In this document: piece after piece, positions 1-5,140 of the stretch | How the letters are laid out: each line of letters begins with the position of its first letter | Numbering within the stretch: position 1 is the stretch's first letter | Assembly: GCA_938014215.1 (NCBI GenBank) | Contig: CALLRW010000037.1 | Coordinates: 1-11,467 of the forward strand | Reading direction: 5' to 3' | Length of the DNA: 11,467 nucleotides | From: an uncultured Alistipes sp. | GTDB taxonomy: Bacteria > Bacteroidota > Bacteroidia > Bacteroidales > Rikenellaceae | Translations under genes and position numbers: made by a program | The notes under the pieces: model-generated | Told to the model about the DNA's origin: nothing | The model's database searches: none | Seen by the model: only the letters and a program-made list of their open reading frames with translations

Positions 1-65
1 ATAAGAAATCCTATCTGAGGCCGGTGCCGCGGATCGACCTGGATCGGGAATTATTCCCCGAGTGA
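1..65 (+). CDS. C-terminal tail of an unidentified protein (partial)
   Basis: The frame beginning at position 3 is open from the window edge and ends at TGA 63-65. It encodes 20 residues, KKSYLRPVPRIDLDRELFPE. This is the only plus-strand reading likely to be real, and it converges on the rloAB operon. The LRPVPR-ID-L pattern close to the C-terminus vaguely resembles the LxPIPxxEI-N end of SusD/RagB-type outer-membrane lipoproteins, but 20 residues cannot settle this. The start and most of the gene lie outside the window. It may mark the resident sequence bordering the acquired module. Confidence 0.45.
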   Translation, partial: KKSYLRPVPRIDLDRELFPE

Positions 66-76
66 AGACTATAACA

Positions 77-112
77 CAAAAATAAGATCCACACGCCGCG
101 GCGTGTGGATCT
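77..112 (-). terminator. Perfect 28-bp palindrome with T-rich tail
   Basis: Positions 85-98 (AGATCCACACGCCG) and 99-112 form a perfect inverted repeat with no spacer. Read on the minus strand, the palindrome is followed by TATTTTTGTG (84-75), as in a Rho-independent terminator. It would stop leftward transcripts from rloAB before they run antisense into the plus-strand gene ending at 65. On the plus strand the flank is GAAAACAA, so it is a poor terminator in that direction. The tail also happens to match the Bacteroidetes -7 pattern TAnnTTTG (84-77), so a protein-binding operator or a recombination site is an alternative. Confidence 0.5.
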
Positions 113-135
113 GAAAACAAGAATCGCTATATTTG
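104..135 (+). promoter_or_regulatory. Possible Bacteroidetes-type promoter (weak)
   Basis: TATATTTG at 128-135 matches the Bacteroides -7 consensus TAnnTTTG. TGTG at 104-107 lies 20 bp upstream, one mismatch from the -33 TTTG box. A transcript from here would begin near 142 and include the long hairpin at 221-328. No convincing ORF follows on the plus strand, so it would make a non-coding RNA, if anything. The match could easily be chance. Confidence 0.15.
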
Positions 136-220
136 CATATCTGAAGAATCTGAAGGCTCCTATCCAGACACACTTTTTGAAACACTACCACAGTTTCATA
201 ATGGTAAGATTTTAGAAACT

Positions 221-328
221 GCCCGGAACGCCCAGACAGCAAAAGAGACAAAGCCACCCTGTGCAAACGAGGACAAGAGCAGTTCTCTTGGCATCTTTGC
301 ACAGGGTGGCTATCTTGCTGGGACGGGC
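221..328 (-). terminator. Long nested hairpin downstream of rloB; core is a probable terminator
   Basis: The core is a perfect 16-bp inverted repeat, AGCCACCCTGTGCAAA at 252-267 pairing with 296-311. Its 28-nt loop contains a second 6-bp stem (CAAGAG 274-279 with CTCTTG 285-290). Outer helices can extend it: CCCAG 231-235 with CTGGG 318-322, and GCCCG 221-225 with CGGGC 324-328. On the minus strand the core is followed by TTGTCTCTTTT (251-241), a T-rich tract typical of an intrinsic terminator. It starts about 50 nt past the rloB stop, so it most likely ends the rloAB transcript. The multi-branched shape is more elaborate than a terminator needs; a structured RNA or a single-strand recombination site is possible. 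The rest of the 66-380 gap shows no credible gene. Confidence 0.55.
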
Positions 329-380
329 GGCGGTGACGGAAAAAAAGATCAACGACACATAATCCGAAACTCTCTTAATG

Positions 381-1211
381 TCAAATACGTTCTCGCATCA
401 TGTTCCTAAAAGCCTCTTTCTTTTTTACATACTCGGCATATTCATTAGCTCGCTTGTTCATTGTATTGACAAGAAAGGCCGCCATTTCACACATTTGTGT
501 CGCACACAATATTGGAATGCCATTCATATCCACATTATAATGAGCACGACCATGCTCTATACCCACGGCCATTCGTTCAAATGCCCTGCAAGGATTAAAA
601 CCTCCAGGAACGAGGTCATTACCTAAAGCTTTCAGTTTTTTACTTCTTTGAGCTACATCTTCCGACTCCAAGGCACTCAGGTCTTGTTCCGGATTATTCA
701 AAAAGCAGTAATAAAGCCAAATTTCAAAACAAGGATTGCTCACTATCCATTGACCTTGATTCACATCTAAACACTTATTGAAGATTTGCACCAATTGGTC
801 ATAGAACTGGTCAACATCAGTAACAAGAAAAACTTTATCAAATTCATCCAAATGAAAAACCTGGCTTTTTATTGTAAACATACCAGCAGTTTGTATTTCT
901 TCCCACTTTTTCTGCATTTGATACGGTTGTAAGCCCTGCCCGTCTTTTGAGATAAACGCGACTCTCAACGAATGCAACGCTCCTCCTCTAATCAATTCTC
1001 GAAGGAAGTCTCTTTCTCTTTTCTCTCCACCAGATAGAACAAAAACCAAACTAGAGGATAGCTCTCCCTCCAATTTTTGATATGCAGACGACACTGCTAT
1101 CTCAAAAGGAACTATATCCTCACTACTTTTTTGCATTGAACCCTGTTGTATAGGTTCCTTCAAATCTAGGACGGGCTCTCTTTTCGAATATGCTAGTTTA
1201 GATAAATCCAT
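381..1211 (-). CDS. rloB: RloB-like Toprim-fold effector of an RloAB defence pair
   Basis: This 276-residue protein probably acts as the nuclease-type effector partner of the ATPase encoded immediately upstream. The order of motifs fits the RloB family. A beta-strand and loop at 54-69 (VFVLSGGEKRERDF) correspond to the family's (V/I)CEGEKTE motif. The acidic pair is D132 and D134 in LVTDVDQF. SNPCFEIWL at 158-166 is the family hallmark. The N-terminal 50 residues precede the Toprim-like core and look like an extension. The Glu normally seen in CEG is G61 here, although E63 and E66 remain, so the catalytic site may be altered. The start follows the rloA stop by 11 bp, which indicates one operon. 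Its AT-rich composition sets it apart from the fimbrial genes. RloB proteins occur beside restriction-modification and other defence genes, and their mechanism is poorly known; nuclease activity here is inferred. A DUF4435 (AriB-like) relative is the main alternative. Confidence 0.75.
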   Translation of the reverse strand: MDLSKLAYSKREPVLDLKEPIQQGSMQKSSEDIVPFEIAVSSAYQKLEGELSSSLVFVLSGGEKRERDFLRELIRGGALHSLRVAFISKDGQGLQPYQMQKKWEEIQTAGMFTIKSQVFHLDEFDKVFLVTDVDQFYDQLVQIFNKCLDVNQGQWIVSNPCFEIWLYYCFLNNPEQDLSALESEDVAQRSKKLKALGNDLVPGGFNPCRAFERMAVGIEHGRAHYNVDMNGIPILCATQMCEMAAFLVNTMNKRANEYAEYVKKKEAFRNMMRERI

Positions 1212-1222
1212 ATCTCAACAAC

Positions 1223-2533
1223 TTACATATCCAGTTCACCTATAAACGGGATGGCCCCATACCGGCCCTCCATATATCCATTCTCGATATTAATCGTATG
1301 ATGAATTTTAAAGTCATTGAGAGAATACATAAAACTGCATCCATTTTTCTTCTCTACTAACCATACTTCATCCGTACGCATAAAATCTTGATTGAGCAAA
1401 CAAGTTTGATGGGTAGTAAAAATCAATTGTCCATTCGTTTGATGGATAGAGAAGTATCGAACCAATCCTCGAACCAAATGAGGATGAATACTGTGATCAA
1501 GTTCATCTATAACCACAGTTTTACTCATATTTATCGCATCATACAATGCAGGGATTAGTGATAACAAACGGACTGTACCATCGGATTGAGCCAGAATGTC
1601 CATATCTTTTGAAAAACCATGCTCTCCAACCTGCCTAAACACCATTTGACTTATTTTCTGCACCCCATCTTCTACACTAATAGCTTTAGTATTTCTAAAA
1701 TTAACGATTTCGGATAATACCCCTGATTGCATCTCACGCACTTTGTCCATTGGTAAATCTCCAATGTTGTGAGTACCTACCCAATCCTCAAAATTTTCAG
1801 TTTCAACTTTTACACCATCAATTCCAAGATCAATATCCTTAAAGAGATCCGAGGTAAAATGACAGATACTTTCGTTATCCTTAAATAAACTAATAAGTCC
1901 TGGAATAAACGAATGCAAGCCAACAATTACAAGTTCATTTTCAAACCAGTCACGAGCCATATTTATATGCTCATCAGATAATACAGGCATATCGTTATTG
2001 ATTGTCAACAGGCTGGCAAACGGATTCTTTTCCATCCATCCCAGTACCATTCTATTGACTTCGTCGGATGGAGCAATCGCATACTTAACATTCCCATCTC
2101 TACGTGTAAAAACACTTGCATTTTGTTCCAATCCTAGACCTGAAATTTGCAAGGTTTCAAACGTAATTCCCGTATTTAAAATCTCGATTGAATATATAAA
2201 TGGAACTCCGGATTGAGTTATAAACTCAATTGTTAACTCAATGGGGTCCTCTCCTGCATTCTCTCGTAATGCAAAAACATATCTGTCTACTTGATCCTTA
2301 TTCAGGAAATTTCTGTTCGTAGCAATTGCCTTCAGAAAATTGATACCCTTAAGTAAATTAGACTTGCCCGCACCATTGGAACCATAAATGGCAGCCATTT
2401 TCAGTATAGGGAGTTTCTCGTTAACCATCATTAAATGATTTGACAAAGATGTTCTTTTCATGTTAGGAAACATGTCAAACTGAACTTCATCTTTAAACGA
2501 GAGAAAGTTCTTCAAAATAACACGGAGTATCAT
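1223..2533 (-). CDS. rloA: AAA15-family (ABC/SMC-like) ATPase, RloA-type
   Basis: This 436-residue ATP-binding protein is the sensor or regulatory half of a two-gene defence module. The N-terminus (MILRVILKNFLSFKDEVQF) is the typical opening strand of COG1106/AAA15 ATPases. The Walker A motif is GSNGAGKS at 51-58. An ABC-signature-like segment, QSDGTVRLLSLIPAL, lies at 316-330. Walker B is TVVIDELDHSIHP at 339-351, with E344 the likely catalytic Glu. The H-loop is at IFTTHQ, 371-376. The residues between Walker A and the signature form the variable insert. No membrane segment is seen. It is complete and uninterrupted, with every ATPase motif intact. The same class of ATPase drives RloAB, PARIS (AriA) and related Toprim-effector systems, so it probably holds RloB inactive until a phage trigger is sensed; that role is inferred. 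No clear Shine-Dalgarno precedes the ATG, as is common in Bacteroidetes. Confidence 0.82.
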   Translation of the reverse strand: MILRVILKNFLSFKDEVQFDMFPNMKRTSLSNHLMMVNEKLPILKMAAIYGSNGAGKSNLLKGINFLKAIATNRNFLNKDQVDRYVFALRENAGEDPIELTIEFITQSGVPFIYSIEILNTGITFETLQISGLGLEQNASVFTRRDGNVKYAIAPSDEVNRMVLGWMEKNPFASLLTINNDMPVLSDEHINMARDWFENELVIVGLHSFIPGLISLFKDNESICHFTSDLFKDIDLGIDGVKVETENFEDWVGTHNIGDLPMDKVREMQSGVLSEIVNFRNTKAISVEDGVQKISQMVFRQVGEHGFSKDMDILAQSDGTVRLLSLIPALYDAINMSKTVVIDELDHSIHPHLVRGLVRYFSIHQTNGQLIFTTHQTCLLNQDFMRTDEVWLVEKKNGCSFMYSLNDFKIHHTINIENGYMEGRYGAIPFIGELDM

Positions 2534-2558
2534 ACTTATAATTCGAATAATTAATACA

Positions 2559-2576
2559 CAACTAGTATTCTAGTTG
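2559..2576 (-). promoter_or_regulatory. Small inverted repeat in the rloA leader
   Basis: CAACTAG (2559-2565) and CTAGTTG (2570-2576) form a perfect 7-bp inverted repeat with a 4-nt spacer, ending 26 bp before the rloA start codon. If transcription starts downstream of the -7 box at 2604-2597, it lies within the 5' untranslated leader. It could be an operator for a regulator or an RNA hairpin limiting rloA translation. There is no direct support for either. Confidence 0.35.
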
Positions 2577-2596
2577 ATTACAGGCTAATCACGTAG

Positions 2597-2604
2597 CAAA
2601 GATA
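2597..2604 (-). promoter_or_regulatory. Putative -7 element of the rloAB promoter
   Basis: On the minus strand these bases read TATCTTTG, an exact match to the Bacteroidetes -7 consensus TAnnTTTG. Transcription would begin about 57 nt before the rloA ATG. No good TTTG is seen at the expected -33 distance, because that region is occupied by the 56-bp palindrome at 2608-2663. A factor bound to the palindrome would cover the -33 position. Confidence 0.4.
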
Positions 2605-2607
2605 ATA

Positions 2608-2663
2608 ATAAATAGATTATCTGTGAATTTTACACGTGTAAAATTCACAGATAATCTATTTAT
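2608..2663. repeat. Perfect 56-bp palindrome between the fimbrial operon and rloA
   Basis: Arms 2608-2635 and 2636-2663 are exact reverse complements with no spacer; the centre reads TTTTACACGTGTAAAA. On the minus strand it lies 53 bp beyond the last fimbrial stop and is followed by TATTATTATCTTTG. On the plus strand an ATTTTTTTT tract begins 8 bp after it (2671-2679). It may therefore be a bidirectional terminator for the fimbrial operon. It also sits 3 bp upstream of the putative rloA -7 box, where an operator would be expected. A 28-bp perfect stem is longer and cleaner than most terminators, so a boundary or recombination site is also possible. Confidence 0.7.
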
Positions 2664-2716
2664 GTAGAAAATTTTTTTTCTGAACCATCCGTAGAAACAA
2701 GACCTTGCTATTTCTC

Positions 2717-2908
2717 CTACCTAAATTTTTCATCCAGGCAATTCCACTCCGGGAGTTGGATCGTGTCCCGGATTTCGGGACATCGGATGATTTCGACCGT
2801 CGTATCCTCGTAGACGTTGCAGGCCGTGAAGAGCGAGACGAAGATCGCGCCCCAGGCTGCGGCCAGAAGAACGTAGGTCAGAATCGTTATTATGCGTTTG
2901 CGTTTCAT
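2717..2908 (-). CDS. Small lipoprotein or membrane protein ending the fimbrial operon
   Basis: This 63-residue protein has a basic start (MKRKR), a hydrophobic stretch at about 6-28 and Cys30 in the context SLFTAC, which can be read as a lipobox. Lipidation would leave a 34-residue mature peptide carrying Cys43 and Cys57, which might form a disulfide in the periplasm. Alternatively the hydrophobic segment is a membrane anchor with a short periplasmic tail. The gene begins 4 bp after the stop of the DUF3868/OmpA-like gene, and AAAGGA lies about 9 nt before its ATG. Tight coupling and this ribosome-binding site support a real gene. I do not recognise the family. Its place suggests an accessory role in fimbrial assembly or anchoring, which is only an inference. 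Confidence 0.65.
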   Translation of the reverse strand: MKRKRIITILTYVLLAAAWGAIFVSLFTACNVYEDTTVEIIRCPEIRDTIQLPEWNCLDEKFR

Positions 2909-2912
2909 GTGT

Positions 2913-4568
2913 TTAGTCCTTTAACAGTTCCGAAATTTCGGGGTCCAGATTCCCCCGGTACTCCATGCGCTCATCCCGGCGGCAGGCTTCAAGGAAGTGC
3001 TCGCGTCCTTCGGCCTTGCGGCCCAGCCGCGAGCAGGCGATGGCACGCAGGTACTCCGTCACGGCATCCGTCGGCATCGTCGAGAGCAGCTCCAGCGCCC
3101 GCTCGTTGTGGTCCATCGAGAGGTGCGCCACTACCGTATTGCGGTCGTTGTAGTCGTTGAGAATATAGAGCGCCCGGGCATACTGGCGTCTCTGAAGCAG
3201 CTCCACACCCCGGGCATAGGTCGTGTCGAGCTCCGTGGTGTGGATCGTATCCTTGACCATCCCCTTGCGGCGAAGATTATAGCGGAAGTCCACGGTGCGG
3301 AGCTGCGGGTAGATCACCTCCTTCAGGTAGGCGTACTCTCGGGGGAAGCGCTCGCGCAGCAGACGCTCGCGCCGGTCCGGATTCCGCTCTGCGGAGAGGA
3401 GCTCCAGTATCGCCTCGCGGTTCGTCAGCATAGGATCCGTGCGGATACGGTTCATCAGTTCGGGCCACGCCTCGGCGACCCACCGCACGGTCAGCAGCGT
3501 GTCGATGCCACGGCCATAATGACGGACCAGGTAGCGTTTCAGCGCCTCGGCACGCCCCCGCGAGAGGCGCTCGTTGAAGGCGTAGCGCCCCTCCGGCGAG
3601 GAGGAGGCCGTGAGGGTGATCGTATCGACGTAGAACTCCTCCTGCTCGATGATCCGGCGCATCAGGCCGGAGATCTTCGCCAGCTCGCAGCCGTTGTCGC
3701 CCAGCGTATCCACCACGCGGGTGTCGCCCACAAAGAAACGGATGTAGTTGCGGTCGCGGACCGTGACGTACTTGTCGATCACGCGGATGCGGTAGCGCGG
3801 CAGCGTATCGACAAAGGAGAGCATCGACGAGACGAGGTAAGCCAGCGTATCCGAGGGCGGCAGCCGGTAGGCACTGTCATCCACGGCCTGCACCTTCCCC
3901 GTGAGCGTGATGAGCATCTTCTTCGAGGTCTCGTCCGTCGGCACCTCCTGCGAGTAGTAGTAAGTGATCGTGCTGCGGCTCTCAACCAGTGAATCGAGCC
4001 GGGCATCCTCCGGGTAGGGAAACTTCACGAAGCGCTGGAAGGCTGCCTCCCGCCCCAGCGTATCGGGCCGGAAGCGCCGCACATAGGTCTCATACTGCCA
4101 ATAGTCGCGCTCCTGCAACAGCGAGAAGCGTCCCCCGCGGATTACGAGATCCTCCAACAGAACGGTTCCGTCGGGCTTGTGCAGCAGGGGCGTGATGACC
4201 ACACTGCGGCTGCTGCCCAGCAGCTGCTTCGGAAGCGTAACCACAAAGTCGAGGTGCACCCACCCGTTGCGTTCGGGAACCGAGCGGACCTTCGCCACGA
4301 CCGTCACCTGCTCGATCTGCAGCGACATGACCCGCTCGCCGTCGGGCAGCGTATCGACCGGAGCCAGAAAGAAGGTGTTGCTGTCGCGCTGGAGTCGCAC
4401 AACCTGCGGCCGGTAGTCCTGCTGTTGGGCCTGACGCTCCGCGCGCGTAAGTTGCGAGAGGTGCGCCGCGGCGCGCTGACGCTCCAGACGTGTGGCCACC
4501 GAGCAGCCCGTCGCGGCACACATCGCGGCGGCAAGCATGCCGCCCAGAATCATTCGTTGTGCTTTCAT
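2913..4568 (-). CDS. DUF3868/OmpA-like/TPR-like outer-membrane lipoprotein
   Basis: This 551-residue protein has a signal peptide and lipobox (AATGC, lipid-bearing Cys22). Residues about 80-215 look like DUF3868, with a strand-rich segment around SVVITPLLHKPDG. Residues about 260-360 resemble an OmpA-like domain: DTITLTASSSPEG at 315-327, then N332 and LSRGRA at 335-340. The Asp that binds peptidoglycan in classic OmpA domains appears replaced by Ser324, while the Arg of the RxA motif (R339) is kept. The C-terminal part from about 450 is helical and TPR-like (YARGVELLQRRQYARAL at 451-467). It starts 2 bp after the DUF3575 gene stop, so the two are translationally linked. DUF3575/DUF3868 pairs are common in Bacteroidetes fimbrial loci. 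The protein probably supports fimbrial export or anchoring at the outer membrane; this is inferred from context. Confidence 0.72.
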   Translation of the reverse strand: MKAQRMILGGMLAAAMCAATGCSVATRLERQRAAAHLSQLTRAERQAQQQDYRPQVVRLQRDSNTFFLAPVDTLPDGERVMSLQIEQVTVVAKVRSVPERNGWVHLDFVVTLPKQLLGSSRSVVITPLLHKPDGTVLLEDLVIRGGRFSLLQERDYWQYETYVRRFRPDTLGREAAFQRFVKFPYPEDARLDSLVESRSTITYYYSQEVPTDETSKKMLITLTGKVQAVDDSAYRLPPSDTLAYLVSSMLSFVDTLPRYRIRVIDKYVTVRDRNYIRFFVGDTRVVDTLGDNGCELAKISGLMRRIIEQEEFYVDTITLTASSSPEGRYAFNERLSRGRAEALKRYLVRHYGRGIDTLLTVRWVAEAWPELMNRIRTDPMLTNREAILELLSAERNPDRRERLLRERFPREYAYLKEVIYPQLRTVDFRYNLRRKGMVKDTIHTTELDTTYARGVELLQRRQYARALYILNDYNDRNTVVAHLSMDHNERALELLSTMPTDAVTEYLRAIACSRLGRKAEGREHFLEACRRDERMEYRGNLDPEISELLKD

Positions 4569-4570
4569 GG

Positions 4571-5128
4571 CTAAAACAGATAGGCGAACGATAGCTCCAG
4601 GCGGGAAGGGGCCAAGGTCCAGCGTCGCGAGTGATAGATATATTCGTCGTCCCAGTCCGAGACCGTAGGGTCACGCCTCGTGTCCTTCGTATGGAAGAGC
4701 CCAAGGCCTCCCTCTACGGCCACGCTCCACCGTTTGGAGAGCATCCACGAATAGCCGCAGGAGAAACCCACGCCCCACGCCCGGCCGTCGTAGCGGCGCG
4801 TGCGGCGGCCGACGAGGTAGTTGACATGCAAGAGCTGTGCACCCACAAAGGGGCCGACCTGTGTTTCGTAGAACCAGTAGCGGGCGCCGAGCTGCGCCGC
4901 ACGAAACGAGGTGGCAAGATCCTCCGTGCGCAGGGGGTTCCAGAACAGCGCTCCCTCCAGCGACCAGCGGTCCGTCAGGGCCACCTCTGCGCCAAGGCTC
5001 AGCGTCGCCGAACAGGCCGCCAAGGCATTGGCCCGCACGGCGAAAATCTGTGCCGCAGCCTTGTGGGGCGAACCCCACAAGGCCATAAGCAGCACCGTCA
5101 GAAGCGGTATGATTTGTCGTCGTTTCAT
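4571..5128 (-). CDS. DUF3575 outer-membrane beta-barrel protein
   Basis: This 185-residue protein begins with a signal peptide (MKRRQIIPLLTVLL..., likely cleavage after AAA near residue 26). Alternating hydrophobic and aromatic strands follow throughout and it ends in FAYLF, a typical outer-membrane barrel terminus. Family-like segments include LSLGAEVALTDRWSLEGAL, RYWFYETQVGPFVGAQLL and CGYSWMLSKRWSVAVEGGLG, matching the DUF3575 pattern of a small eight-stranded barrel. It starts 12 bp after the stop of the large tip/anchor gene and ends 2 bp before the DUF3868/OmpA-like gene. Proteins of this family accompany fimbrillins in Bacteroidales and may form an outer-membrane platform, although a transport role has not been shown. 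Confidence 0.78.
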   Translation of the reverse strand: MKRRQIIPLLTVLLMALWGSPHKAAAQIFAVRANALAACSATLSLGAEVALTDRWSLEGALFWNPLRTEDLATSFRAAQLGARYWFYETQVGPFVGAQLLHVNYLVGRRTRRYDGRAWGVGFSCGYSWMLSKRWSVAVEGGLGLFHTKDTRRDPTVSDWDDEYIYHSRRWTLAPSRLELSFAYLF

Positions 5129-5140
5129 CGTCTTCGCGTT

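Noticed and set aside
69..302. A 77-residue minus-strand frame across the palindromes
   Set aside because: It runs through both inverted repeats, has no ribosome-binding site or recognisable motif, and is better explained as non-coding terminator sequence.
252..311. A miniature transposable element with 16-bp terminal inverted repeats
   Set aside because: The flanks (ACAA and ATCT) show no target-site duplication and the interior is only 28 nt. A hairpin or terminator is simpler.
381..2533. A retron or a Septu-type system
   Set aside because: There is no reverse transcriptase gene and no HNH (PtuB-like) motif in the partner. The effector has RloB-type Toprim signatures instead.
2997..3992. 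A 331-residue plus-strand frame opposite the OmpA-like gene
   Set aside because: It has His/Arg/Val-rich shadow composition and no domain. The minus-strand gene is well supported.
3702..4355. Five copies of CAGCGTATC on the plus strand within the OmpA-like gene
   Set aside because: On the coding strand each reads GATACGCTG, encoding Asp-Thr-Leu. The irregular spacing and codon bias explain it without a DNA repeat function.
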